From Bacteroidota bacterium (GTDB taxonomy: Bacteria > Bacteroidota > Ignavibacteria > UBA10030 > UBA8401), in contig JAVBYA010000359.1 in assembly GCA_030824295.1 (NCBI GenBank), positions 1 through 12,852 on the forward strand: a DNA stretch of 12,852 nt, read 5' to 3'. This document shows, one piece after another, positions 1 through 7,647 of the stretch (its first letter is position 1; every line of letters begins with the position of its first letter). The notes beneath the pieces are model-generated. The model ran no database searches, was not told where the DNA came from, and saw nothing but the letters and a program-made list of their open reading frames with translations. The translations under genes were made by a program, and so were the position numbers.

Positions 1-116
1 TTTAGAACCCTTTCCATCAGGCTGCAATTGACCGATGGATACCCCTCATTCGCCGATTTTCACGCCACTTTTTTACCCACTCTGTCGTAAATTTCCTCAG
101 CAAAACAGCTGTAACG

Positions 117-157
117 TGCCATCAATTTGAGACGGCTGTGCCATCATTTTGAGACGG
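117..157. repeat. Two-copy 19-bp direct repeat, 22-bp period; possible transposon or phage end
   Basis: Two near-identical 19-mers lie at 117-135 (TGCCATCAATTTGAGACGG) and 139-157 (TGCCATCATTTTGAGACGG). They differ at one base and have a 22-bp period, two turns of the helix. The last copy ends 4 bp before the stop codon of the final tail gene. Tandem repeats of this size are typical of transposase-binding sites at the ends of IS21-family elements and Mu-like phages. Reading leftward, an ATG at 17-15 starts a frame reading MERVL before the window ends, which could be the start of an element gene, but five codons prove nothing. No other gene is visible in 1-161. Confidence 0.5.
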
Positions 158-171
158 ACTTTTAAGCCGTC
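153..171. terminator. Short inverted repeat overlapping the last tail gene's stop codon
   Basis: GACGG (153-157) and CCGTC (167-171) form a 5-bp stem around a 9-base loop that contains the TAA stop (162-164) of the FN3-domain tail gene. The left arm is also the end of the second 19-bp direct repeat. It could be a weak 3' hairpin for the leftward operon or simply part of the element end. There is no long T-run. Confidence 0.25.
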
Positions 172-836
172 GTAATCGTAACTTCCGCCGACAATTCCGA
201 CTCCCCTCCGATCGTAACGACTGAACCTTTGTAATAATATGGTGTTCCAGATGCGAGCCCACCATCCAGTGCTAAAAGAGTGGCGGACGTCGCGACATTA
301 GTCAATGTGCCACCGCTTGATACAGCCCTAAACAAACGGTATTTCAGTGATTCAGTTGTGAACGATACCTCAATTTCCGAGGATGTTACCGCTGAGGAAC
401 TGATCACCGGTGCTGAGGGCCGAGAATAGATGGCGGCCGTTACAAGTCGGAGGCCATCCTTGGTGAGTCCTGGGACAGAGATCTGCAGATCGCGCATATC
501 CGAAACAACAGGAACTGCCACCGGCGCTGCATTTGTGCCCAGGTTGAAATAGTATCCGGATTCAGGGACAAGGGCCCATTTATAGGGTGCGTTGAAGAAT
601 GATGTGAGGAAATCGATGTTGTCTTTAACAGCGGTTGTTCGAAGAAATACCATCAGCTTCCTGCGGATCCCCAAGACATCTTCAGCAAAGGTTCGGTTTA
701 ACAAAGTGTCACGTTCCTTAACTTCTTCGATCTGCCTATCATCGACAAAATCCACCGTGAAAAGACGAGAGTGCAGCGCATCCGCCTGGGAAGGAAGTGA
801 GTTTGTGATATTGTATCGTAAGTGAAGTGTCGGCAT
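162..836 (-). CDS. Phage tail protein with C-terminal fibronectin type III-like domain
   Basis: This 224-aa protein is the last gene of the leftward tail operon. Residues 1 to about 135 form a globular part I do not recognise; position after the tape measure and hub candidate suggests a distal tail or tail-tip component. Residues about 138-224 look like one FN3 domain: it opens with a Pro-rich linker (SRPSAPVISS), alternates beta-strand-like segments, has a GTPYYYKGSV core strand and ends ESELSAEVTITTA, typical of an FN3 terminus. Phage FN3 and Ig-like domains are commonly displayed on tails and are thought to help weak surface binding. The ATG shares one base with the upstream stop (TAATG), so translation is probably coupled. 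The domain looks complete, so the nearby repeats do not obviously truncate it. The role of the N-terminal part is inference from position. Confidence 0.75.
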   Translation of the reverse strand: MPTLHLRYNITNSLPSQADALHSRLFTVDFVDDRQIEEVKERDTLLNRTFAEDVLGIRRKLMVFLRTTAVKDNIDFLTSFFNAPYKWALVPESGYYFNLGTNAAPVAVPVVSDMRDLQISVPGLTKDGLRLVTAAIYSRPSAPVISSSAVTSSEIEVSFTTESLKYRLFRAVSSGGTLTNVATSATLLALDGGLASGTPYYYKGSVVTIGGESELSAEVTITTA

Positions 837-2293
837 TACTCACCAATCCAATCTATTGTGGCTTCATTTCGGTTCATGGATTTTTTAACCTCATTTGCAT
901 AATAATTTGCACTTGCAATTCCATCGTGGATCTGTGTTCTGCAGCCTGGGACAAGGACCGTATGCTTGTAGGTTGCACCTCCGTCCACACTTCCTTTTAT
1001 CCCGCGATATACGCGCCGTATGACTTTTTTTGTGCGAGTGATGAACATCCCATCGTATAGCTTCCTCACGGCATCCATTGTATGATTGACACTCCCAGCA
1101 ATCAATCCTGTATCCGTCATTGATCCGGTAGAAACATCCCAATATTTCGCTTTATAAATGTCATACAGCGTGCCTGAGTTGAAGATCACGAGCTGTTCAT
1201 ACCAATCCACTCCGGTAGAATGGTCACCCGTAATGAGACCGGCAATGAAGTTCACCTGGATCTCAATCTCATGATTGGTCTTTTGTGGGCTCCTTGAAGA
1301 GACGTAAGCAGTATCATTCACACGAATCGTCTTCACATCGGCTGCTTTCATCTCTGAAACTGGCTGGATGGAGGAAGATTTTAGCATTCCTGAAGGGAAG
1401 GTGACGAAGGATCCATTCCTGCCTCGCTCCTGCAGTTCGAAACAATGTCGTGAGTTGGCGATGTCCCAAAAGTATCGCGGGACAACACCGAACTCTAGCG
1501 ATAATGCCTTCAGCAGCTCACCTGCCGTTGAGTACCGACCAGTCCAGTTCGGATAGCTGGAGTCAGTATCTGTGTAAAAATTGAAGTTACCGCTACTGTC
1601 TAGACACATGAACAGTTTATCCAGGCCGACGAAGTTATAAGTGTAAGTCGGAAGAGTTCCGGTTCTATAGGCGTACTGCAGGTTGTTCGATGAATTGATC
1701 ACGATCGATGAATCTTGGTCGAAGTATGTCGCTCCCAGAGCATTCTGAATGAAAGATGAGAACAGTCTCCGGATGGACAAATAGTGAGCTCCGCCGGTGT
1801 AATATTCAGGATTCGCACTCTGAATGGTGCTCATGAGAGAAGCAATGGAGGCGCTGGTGATCTTCTTCATGAGAGATAGCAGCTTCACTTTATGACCGCG
1901 CACGTATCGGCCGGATGCTCCTTCCGCGCCGACGAAGACCTCTGTAACTTGTGTCGCCACATTGTCCAGGTATCCCCAGAACAGGAATGTGTCTCCAGCT
2001 CCTTCGTCCAAATAAAACCGGATCTGCAATTCGGATCCATGCAGGAGTTTATACCATACCCCAGCGACGTAGTTAGAATAATCATCGCGGATCTGCACAG
2101 TCATATCGCCAATCTCGAAGATGCCGGATTTGCGTTCAAGGCGATCCAGCACCTCTCCAATGTTCACGAAGGATGCTACAGCTGTCGGGATGTGGGAGGA
2201 CGACGATACCATCGTATCGTCATAATAAAGCATTACATTCAGCGTTCCTGTTCGGACTGCAATGCTTCCAAGGTCTTTGGTTACGATCGCCAT
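836..2293 (-). CDS. Putative distal tail / tail-tip hub protein
   Basis: This 485-aa protein lies directly downstream of the tape measure, the usual place of the distal tail and tail-hub proteins of long-tailed phages. I cannot assign a named family from sequence alone. The composition is beta-rich and aromatic-rich with no signal peptide, membrane segment or catalytic motif that I can identify. The N-terminal 110 residues (including GIFEIGDMTVQIRDDYSNYV) look like a beta-sandwich hub domain; the middle is Ser/Asn/Tyr rich; the C-terminus (TRTKKVIRRVYRG) is basic. The start ATG overlaps the tape-measure stop by one base (TGATG) and only a weak purine-rich SD precedes it, so coupled translation is likely. 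Alternatives are a minor tail protein or a tail-associated receptor-binding base. The structural role is supported mainly by synteny. Confidence 0.7.
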   Translation of the reverse strand: MAIVTKDLGSIAVRTGTLNVMLYYDDTMVSSSSHIPTAVASFVNIGEVLDRLERKSGIFEIGDMTVQIRDDYSNYVAGVWYKLLHGSELQIRFYLDEGAGDTFLFWGYLDNVATQVTEVFVGAEGASGRYVRGHKVKLLSLMKKITSASIASLMSTIQSANPEYYTGGAHYLSIRRLFSSFIQNALGATYFDQDSSIVINSSNNLQYAYRTGTLPTYTYNFVGLDKLFMCLDSSGNFNFYTDTDSSYPNWTGRYSTAGELLKALSLEFGVVPRYFWDIANSRHCFELQERGRNGSFVTFPSGMLKSSSIQPVSEMKAADVKTIRVNDTAYVSSRSPQKTNHEIEIQVNFIAGLITGDHSTGVDWYEQLVIFNSGTLYDIYKAKYWDVSTGSMTDTGLIAGSVNHTMDAVRKLYDGMFITRTKKVIRRVYRGIKGSVDGGATYKHTVLVPGCRTQIHDGIASANYYANEVKKSMNRNEATIDWIGE

Positions 2294-5025
2294 CAGTAGG
2301 TCTTTTCTTTGTCCAATTGCTGTTGTTTTTCCACGACGGCGGTCACTTTTTCACCGTCGATATTCACCATTAATGCCATATCTTTGATCGCTTGAACACC
2401 TTGTTCGAGCTTCGCTTCGATGCGACTCGTATCAATAGACCGGGCATCGCTGATCACAGATCCTATTGCCATGGAGGACGGGAGTGATCGCATCACCATA
2501 TTCTCGGCCGCTCGAAGCCGTTCATACCTTCCGCCTGCGGCCATGAACGCTACCGGTCCGCCGCTGTTGATCGCCTCCAGCAGTTCTTTATATCGTCCAG
2601 TAGAACGAGCATTGACAACGAACTCACCATCACTTAAACGTGCGTTCACTGCATCATCCAGTGGTCCACCTGGACCGCGAACAAGTCCATCTTCACGGAA
2701 CACTCCACCGTCTTTGAATCCCGGTTTGGAGTTCGAGATCGCTGCCAGCTGGATGGCGCCGGAGGCGGCGGTCAATGCAATGAGCGGAATATTGAACGGC
2801 GGAGGAACGGTTGCTAGGATCCTGGTGATACCTTCCGCAATATTGATCGTCGCGGTCAAATAACTGAGCTTCTTCTGTGCCTCGAATGCCTCCAGTTTGA
2901 TCTGTTTCGCTTCAGCCTCTTTTGCACGTTCCGATTGTGTTGCAGCTGCAGCATACTGTTTCTCAATCGCTTTCCGCTGCTCGGCATAGTTCTTATTGAT
3001 CTGTGTTTTTTGAGCACTCGTGGTCGCCTGAGCAACGACGGATTCCTGCTCCATCTGCAGTTGGTTCAGTGCAGCTTCCTGGTCCGCTCGGATGCGCTCA
3101 TCGCGGATCCGGTATGATTCATCCAACTGCTGCAGCTTCGCATCGGCATCTTGCTGAATGTTCTGACTGATCAGTTGCGCGACTTGGCTATAAAGCGATT
3201 GCATTCCTGAATATAGATCACGGCGGAAATCCTCTTCACTGTACGACATCTGAGCCAGTGCAGCCTTATGATCCTCAATTCTCTGCCGGATTGCATCTCG
3301 TTGCTGATCGGTTGTGGCCTTACTCAGATTCTGCTGTTCCTCCGCCAGTTCCCTCTCTCGGCCTGCAATTGTATCAAGACCTGCCAATGCGCTGAAGTCG
3401 ATATTAAACCCGGTAGTGATCGCAGTCTTCTTCTGCTGCACCATCCGCAATACGCCCTGGATGGCATCATCGTTCGCATCCAGAGAGTTGATCAGTCCCT
3501 CGCGCTCCTTTGAACCGGCTGGGGCATTCTTCAGTTTGGCAAGGATGGCTTGCCGCTCGATCTCAAGAATTGCCATCTGTGCGTTCGCTTCGGCTTCCAC
3601 CCGTTTGATGGCGAACTCCTTTGTGATGCGAAGACGCTCTTCTTCAGTGGTCGCTTTCGATAGTGCGATGCGTTCATCAAGATCGATCTTAGATTGAAAC
3701 TCTGTAGCATCCATGGCCGCCATGCGACGAAGTGCATCCACTCTCAAATCGATAGTCCTGGAGGACCGCTCTGCTTCGATCTTCGCGAGCTCATTGTTTC
3801 TCTTGGTCTCTTCCGTCTTCAGCAATTCAGTGTACTGATACTGAGAGATCTGTTTAACGCGCAGCTCCTCCTGGAGTCCTGCTTTGGCCTCTTCGAATGC
3901 GACATTGGCGGCCGCCTTCTGCTTTTCGTATCCATCGATCATTGCATCGACTTGTGCACGCTGCAGCCGGATCGTCTCTTCTGCCTGCTCGTTCAACAGT
4001 TCATTGTCCGATTTCAGCAGCTGAGTTCGTTCCCGCTCTTTCGCTTCGATCTGTGCCAGGTTCTCACGAAGATCCACACCCTTCTTGTTCTGCGCTTCCT
4101 TCAATGCATTGATCTCATCCTCCAGGATCTTCACCCGGCTCCGATTCGCGAGCTCCTCTTCAGCCGCCTTCTTGCTTTTCTCCAGGAGGACCGCCTGTTC
4201 ACCCTCACCGCCTGTGAGATCAAAGTTGAAACCGTATCGTGCATTGAGGAAGGATTTGAGATTACTAGTCCATGACTGGATATTCTTAATGGACCGATCG
4301 GAGGACATCTGGATCTGGTTCTCCAGTGTGATTATTGCATCAAGAATCTCACCCTCGCCCATCCCTTCCAGCTCCTGGGTGACCTTACGAATCGCCTCTG
4401 CATTCTCAGACAATGCAGCAGCATTTTCGAGGGTCTTGAGGGAAAAATCCTCCATCTTTTGCTCGTTTTCTTCGAGCAATCCCGGCAATATCTGCAATAA
4501 CACCAATACCGAACTGAGTGCGATCATCACTCCACCCGGTCCGCTCAGAGCTGCGACCAAGGTTTTACCCATCGACTGTCCGGTCGCAGCGCTCTCCTCT
4601 TTGACTCGGCCGAGAGCGGTGAACATCTGTTCCAAGTTGTTCGAGACGGCCATCATCCCGTACCGGAATCCATTCTGGAACTGTGTGGAGTCCGAGAGTG
4701 TCTGGGAGAAGGAGGTCACGGCCATGCGTGCGCTGCCTGTTGTGCCGGTGGTCTTCTGCATCATCGCTTCGGCTGCGTCCAGTTCCTTCCGAGCCTGGGC
4801 TGTCATCATGGAGAGTTCTTCGAACTCTTTTGATCCGAGCGGCTGCGACTCCATCAATGCAACGAGGGTCTGATACCGCTGCCGGATCAGATCGACGCTG
4901 TTCGCGCCCTTCTGTCCCATCTGCTGCAGGTGGTCGGCCATCTTCTGGACGTTATCGTCCGTCAGCTGGAGAGTGGCGATCGCTTCTTTACCATTGATGA
5001 CAAGTTTGATCTCAACAGTGTTCAT
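2293..5025 (-). CDS. Tail tape measure protein
   Basis: At 910 aa this is the largest gene in the window and lies directly after the frameshifting chaperone gene, the hallmark position of a tape measure. Features: an N-terminal globular/helical part, a hydrophobic segment at about 154-184, long charged coiled-coil stretches rich in Glu, Lys, Gln and Ala (about 185-720), and a second hydrophobic region at about 720-768 (including NIPLIALTAASGAIQLAAI). The C-terminus (about 770-825) has the Gly-rich GLVRGPGGPLDDAV then LSDGEFVVNA signature common in tape measures. The protein sets tail length and helps DNA pass the host membrane. At the usual rule of about 1.5 angstrom per residue it predicts a tail near 137 nm. 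The ATG overlaps the upstream -1-frame stop (ATGA). No lytic transglycosylase or peptidase domain is obvious. Confidence 0.93.
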   Translation of the reverse strand: MNTVEIKLVINGKEAIATLQLTDDNVQKMADHLQQMGQKGANSVDLIRQRYQTLVALMESQPLGSKEFEELSMMTAQARKELDAAEAMMQKTTGTTGSARMAVTSFSQTLSDSTQFQNGFRYGMMAVSNNLEQMFTALGRVKEESAATGQSMGKTLVAALSGPGGVMIALSSVLVLLQILPGLLEENEQKMEDFSLKTLENAAALSENAEAIRKVTQELEGMGEGEILDAIITLENQIQMSSDRSIKNIQSWTSNLKSFLNARYGFNFDLTGGEGEQAVLLEKSKKAAEEELANRSRVKILEDEINALKEAQNKKGVDLRENLAQIEAKERERTQLLKSDNELLNEQAEETIRLQRAQVDAMIDGYEKQKAAANVAFEEAKAGLQEELRVKQISQYQYTELLKTEETKRNNELAKIEAERSSRTIDLRVDALRRMAAMDATEFQSKIDLDERIALSKATTEEERLRITKEFAIKRVEAEANAQMAILEIERQAILAKLKNAPAGSKEREGLINSLDANDDAIQGVLRMVQQKKTAITTGFNIDFSALAGLDTIAGRERELAEEQQNLSKATTDQQRDAIRQRIEDHKAALAQMSYSEEDFRRDLYSGMQSLYSQVAQLISQNIQQDADAKLQQLDESYRIRDERIRADQEAALNQLQMEQESVVAQATTSAQKTQINKNYAEQRKAIEKQYAAAATQSERAKEAEAKQIKLEAFEAQKKLSYLTATINIAEGITRILATVPPPFNIPLIALTAASGAIQLAAISNSKPGFKDGGVFREDGLVRGPGGPLDDAVNARLSDGEFVVNARSTGRYKELLEAINSGGPVAFMAAGGRYERLRAAENMVMRSLPSSMAIGSVISDARSIDTSRIEAKLEQGVQAIKDMALMVNIDGEKVTAVVEKQQQLDKEKTY

Positions 5026-5650
5026 AGTCTCTGCAGGATTTTAATGAGAAGGTGTGTGTTCAATTGCTCGGCGAATTCTATGTCCAGATTGCTGATCGCA
5101 TCGATGTCCTCTTCCCAGCGGTCCAGCTTCACCAGGAGGAGTTCGATCACATCGCTATACCGCCAGCGGGACCACAGATCTTGCCAGTCTCCCGGCTTGC
5201 TTCCGGACACAAACAGAACGAGGCTGCGAAGATGTCGGGGATAGTCTTCGTCAGCCTCGCTGAATGATTCTGTAGGATCCTCTCCGGAGATGGATCCATG
5301 CCGTTTCGCTACTTCGGCTGCCTGAAGTATTTCACAATCAAGAGCAAAAAAAAATCGGTGGCAATCCTCCCGACGATCTCGCTGTCCACCTCCGCGGCTT
5401 CCTCCAGGGAGATCTCCGCATCCGTGCAGGTGCAGAGGATCCTTCGAGCTAGGTCCGCATCACCCATGGCGTCCAGGAGCATCCGGTTCATCCCGGATGC
5501 TGCATCATTGATCTTCTCCGCGCCGGGGATGATGAGCTCAGAGAGCTTCTTCTTTCCGAAGATCGTGCAGAACTCACTGATCCGTTTCGGAGTGATGGTC
5601 GATGCCAGGTGAACGGTCCGGCCGGCAATGGAATATTCATAGCTGCTCAT
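5022..5650 (-). CDS. Tail assembly chaperone, predicted -1 frameshift fusion (209 aa)
   Basis: This is the long product predicted when ribosomes slip back one base on the T9 run of the mRNA (5354 to 5346). The zero frame reads GAT TTT TTT TTG, so tandem Phe codons sit in a T TTT TTT heptamer that re-pairs perfectly in -1. After the slip the -1 frame is open without a stop to the TGA at 5024-5022, and the arithmetic closes: 629 nt plus one re-read base gives 210 codons. The extension contains an acidic linker (SGEDPTESFSEADEDY) followed by a Trp-rich helical domain (GDWQDLWSRWRYSDVIELLL). This G/GT-type arrangement directly before a tape measure is conserved in long-tailed phages; the fusion bridges tape measure and tube subunits during tail assembly. 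A short ORF starting GTG at 5210 lies in the -1 frame and is best read as the tail of this fusion rather than its own gene. Confidence 0.8.
5309..5650 (-). CDS. Tail assembly chaperone, unshifted short form (113 aa)
   Basis: This is the zero-frame product, expected to be the major form (G-like). It is a mostly helical, Ala/Ile/Leu-rich protein ending ATDFFLLLIVKYFRQPK before TAG. Its position, between tail tube genes and the tape measure, is that of the tail assembly chaperone. The N-terminus (MSSYEYSIAGRTVHL) starts at an ATG overlapping the stop of the upstream gene (ATGA), with an AGAAGG SD seven bases or so upstream. The slippery T9 lies at codons 99-102, leaving only about 12 zero-frame residues after it. 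Family assignment rests on synteny and the frameshift, not on a recognised motif. Confidence 0.82.
   Translation of the reverse strand: MSSYEYSIAGRTVHLASTITPKRISEFCTIFGKKKLSELIIPGAEKINDAASGMNRMLLDAMGDADLARRILCTCTDAEISLEEAAEVDSEIVGRIATDFFLLLIVKYFRQPK
5310..5354 (-). promoter_or_regulatory. Programmed -1 frameshift signal (T9 slippery run plus hairpin)
   Basis: The mRNA carries nine consecutive U residues (5354 to 5346). Sixteen bases downstream a perfect 6-bp stem, TACTTC with GAAGTA (5329-5324 with 5315-5310), encloses an 8-base loop; the zero-frame stop TAG overlaps its 3' arm. The spacer is longer than the 5-9 bases typical of strong stimulatory structures, so the slippery run may act mostly alone. 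Confidence 0.7.
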
Positions 5651-5889
5651 TCAATACCTTCTGATTCAGGGACCCAGATACCAATCATATCGGGATCGTT
5701 CAAATATTCGATTGCATCTGCATGCTCCAACACCAACACTCCCTCACCCTGAAGACCCTGTTCGATCTCCGGAGTCACCTCTGCTTCAATGACACCTTCA
5801 GCTCCATCCAGGCTCACTCGCGCATGCTCCCAATCATGGGAAGGGAACAACTGCTTCAGCAGCTCTAATGATCCGATTAGATACATCAT
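5647..5889 (-). CDS. Small acidic phage protein of unknown function
   Basis: An 80-aa protein that I do not recognise. It is strongly acidic (many Glu and Asp, few Lys or Arg) with no membrane segment or signal peptide. It lies between the LamG tail protein and the tail assembly chaperone and overlaps both: its ATG overlaps the upstream stop (ATGA) and its own TGA overlaps the downstream ATG (ATGA). Such tight chaining implies co-translation with tail genes. A second in-frame ATG follows immediately (MMYL), so the exact first residue is uncertain. A tail assembly accessory factor or a small joining protein is possible, but only by position. Confidence 0.7.
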   Translation of the reverse strand: MMYLIGSLELLKQLFPSHDWEHARVSLDGAEGVIEAEVTPEIEQGLQGEGVLVLEHADAIEYLNDPDMIGIWVPESEGIE

Positions 5890-7088
5890 AATCCGAAGAT
5901 CGCTTTCTCGGCGTTGTAGTGGTCCGCGATGATGGTGGAGATGTTTGCCGGGATGTTACCGGCTCCGAAGTTATATACTCGGAAGGCTCCATACTCAACG
6001 GCGCCGAATTCGGTTCCGTTCGAGTCTCTGGCAAGGGTCATATTGGATGCATTCGTCACGCTCGCCACTGTCGCGCATGACACTCCTGTCCCCGCAACAC
6101 CATTCATATAGATCACGATGTTGCCGTTCCGATCGATGGAGATCGCTACATGCTTCCAGATGTTCTGGAGAAGCGTAGAAGCTGAGGATGCAGTCGCACG
6201 GTTCGTTCCGTCGGCGATGTCGAACTTTACCAGGTTATCCGTTGAATCACGGCAGATTCCAAATCCGAGACTCGAAGAAAGCACACCCGGCTTCTTTGCC
6301 ATGAAGATCGCCTTGGTACCATTGCTGGCGGTAACTCTGACCCACATTTCGATGAGCAGGTCGCTGACTCCATCATCATCGAGCACATCACCGAAGCTCG
6401 CATAGTCATTCACACCATCGAACACCACTTTTGCATTCACTCCATCCGGAGCAGTTCCCCAGGTCGGACCATTGAACAATGAACCACTGATCCGGTTATC
6501 GCTCGCATCATAGAGCTTCGTTGTCTGTCCGAAATTGCCGAGATACGGAATAATGGAGAACACCAGGTTCTCCTGGCGAACGCCACGGATATATTCCTTG
6601 AACCTGTATGCTGCATCTGCCGAGAATGCCGTCGCAGAAGATCCCAAGGTTCCCAGAGTCTCATCCGGAGAGACTTTCTTCTCCGTTGAAAACTGGATGA
6701 CACTCTTCCCGCCTTGTTTCATATCGTTCGGCGTCTCAATGTTCATCAGGAACCGGGTGAGCTTGTGTGACTGCTGAGACCCGAACCCATAGATATTGCA
6801 CTGAGCATTCTTGAACTTCCGCGCTGCGGTAATGGATGTTCCGGCGCCGCTGAGGGAGTTGATATTCACCGTCGCGATCTCTCCGAGCTGCAGGAGGTTT
6901 CCGCCGTGCTCCTTTTGGGTGAGCTTCTTCGATTCAGATTGGATCGAATTCTCATCCAGATAACCCAGCGAGAGCAGCGGGAACGAATCACTCACCTGGG
7001 CAGGAGACTCAGCTCCGGCATCGTCCACAGCGGCGAGGATACAATCCGAGACTCCCTTGAGGAGTTTGTTTACGTCTTTGGTCGGCAT
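5886..7088 (-). CDS. Tail tube-like protein with C-terminal LamG (concanavalin-like) domain
   Basis: A 400-aa two-part protein. Residues 1-140 are paralogous to the preceding 154-aa tail tube: LGYLDENS (41-48) matches IGYTDETS, ESKK (52-55) matches ESKK, LMNIE (114-118) matches LLNVE, and KSVIQFSTEK (128-137) matches KSVLVLSAEK. Residues about 172-395 form a LamG/concanavalin A-like jelly roll: VVFDGVNDYASFG, LIEMWVRV, FMAKK, GFGICRD, WKHVAISIDRNGNIVIYMNG, and a final FRVYNF strand. LamG domains usually bind sugars or other surface ligands. I infer a minor tail-tube subunit that displays a carbohydrate-binding domain along the tail, comparable in concept to other phages that make a longer decorated version of the tube protein. 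The start is fixed by alignment with its paralogue. Its SD region is occluded by pairing sequences (separate entry). Confidence 0.85.
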   Translation of the reverse strand: MPTKDVNKLLKGVSDCILAAVDDAGAESPAQVSDSFPLLSLGYLDENSIQSESKKLTQKEHGGNLLQLGEIATVNINSLSGAGTSITAARKFKNAQCNIYGFGSQQSHKLTRFLMNIETPNDMKQGGKSVIQFSTEKKVSPDETLGTLGSSATAFSADAAYRFKEYIRGVRQENLVFSIIPYLGNFGQTTKLYDASDNRISGSLFNGPTWGTAPDGVNAKVVFDGVNDYASFGDVLDDDGVSDLLIEMWVRVTASNGTKAIFMAKKPGVLSSSLGFGICRDSTDNLVKFDIADGTNRATASSASTLLQNIWKHVAISIDRNGNIVIYMNGVAGTGVSCATVASVTNASNMTLARDSNGTEFGAVEYGAFRVYNFGAGNIPANISTIIADHYNAEKAIFGL

Positions 7089-7089
7089 A

Positions 7090-7108
7090 GGAGGAAGTGA
7101 TCCTCCCC
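7090..7108 (-). promoter_or_regulatory. SD of the LamG tail gene, with an anti-SD-like segment next to the ATG
   Basis: In the mRNA the only SD-like stretch upstream of the ATG (7088) is GGGGAGGA (7108 to 7101), 12 bases from the start. It is flanked by two complements: ATCCTCCCC upstream (7127 to 7119) and TCCTCC downstream (7095 to 7090), which ends one base before the ATG. The two pairings are mutually exclusive, and each hides the SD. This may keep synthesis of the LamG version low relative to the plain tube. Confidence 0.55.
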
Positions 7109-7127
7109 CGGAATCCCAGGGGAGGAT
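7100..7127 (-). terminator. Hairpin after the tail tube gene, no U-run
   Basis: A perfect 9-bp stem, ATCCTCCCC (7100-7108) with GGGGAGGAT (7119-7127), encloses a 10-base loop and lies about 20 bases after the tube stop codon. No U-run follows on the leftward transcript. It may slow RNA decay or partly reduce downstream transcription, and it overlaps the ribosome site of the next gene. Confidence 0.6.
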
Positions 7128-7147
7128 ATAGGTTCATTGATCAGTGA

Positions 7148-7612
7148 TTAGGAGACGGTGGTAGCGCTCGAAGCGAAGGCATAGACGTTCGCTTCATCAT
7201 ACTCGGACTTCTCGGCCGAGAGCACCAGCACGCTCTTGTTGTTCTTCGAAGCATCGATCTTCGGCTCCACATTCAGGAGGATGTTCTTCACCTTGATCTC
7301 CTGGTTCGTTGCCGAGACGGTACCGCTGGGCTTCACCATGATCCATACGTTCTTGTTCTTCAGCGCAAGGATCGTGGACTGATCCAGGACCTGGAGCGCG
7401 TTCATCTTCACGCTGAAATCCGAGTTCACCTGGATCGATGCACCGCCGCCTTCGGTCTGCACGGCCTTCTTCGATTCGATGACGAGCGAGGTCTCATCGG
7501 TATAACCGATCTCATCGGCGGCAACCCAGGACGGCTCGGCGCCGGTGGTGGATTCTTTGATGTAGATCTTGTCGGTGGTCTGTTTCAGGATCTTGGCTAC
7601 GTTCTTCGGCAT
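7148..7612 (-). CDS. Putative major tail tube protein
   Basis: A 154-aa, beta-rich protein with no signal peptide or membrane segment. Size, position upstream of the chaperone and tape measure, and paralogy to the N-terminal part of the next gene suggest a major tail tube protein that polymerises around the tape measure. Conserved blocks shared with the paralogue are IGYTDETS (36-42), ESKK (46-49), LLNVE (112-116) and KSVLVLSAEK (126-135). It has a strong SD, AAGGAG, about 7 bases before the ATG, unlike the occluded SD of its paralogue. It is flanked on both sides by 3' hairpins, consistent with a stable or separately processed transcript for an abundant protein. No named family was recognised by motif; a tail terminator is a less likely alternative. 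Confidence 0.72.
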   Translation of the reverse strand: MPKNVAKILKQTTDKIYIKESTTGAEPSWVAADEIGYTDETSLVIESKKAVQTEGGGASIQVNSDFSVKMNALQVLDQSTILALKNKNVWIMVKPSGTVSATNQEIKVKNILLNVEPKIDASKNNKSVLVLSAEKSEYDEANVYAFASSATTVS

Positions 7613-7647
7613 TGCGGATCTCCTTCGATAGTGTGTGTGAGTAGTGA

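Noticed and set aside
1..17. Start of a leftward transposase gene (MERVL)
   Set aside because: Only five codons are visible; it is noted with the left-edge repeats but not called as a gene.
4085..4873. Long plus-strand open frame (262 codons) opposite the tape measure
   Set aside because: It is a Ser/Arg-rich antisense shadow of the coiled-coil coding region, without an SD or recognisable domain; the minus-strand tape measure explains the region fully.
5022..5210. Separate 62-aa gene starting at a GTG
   Set aside because: It is in the -1 frame of the chaperone gene and continuous with it through the slippery run; no SD of its own is needed to explain it.
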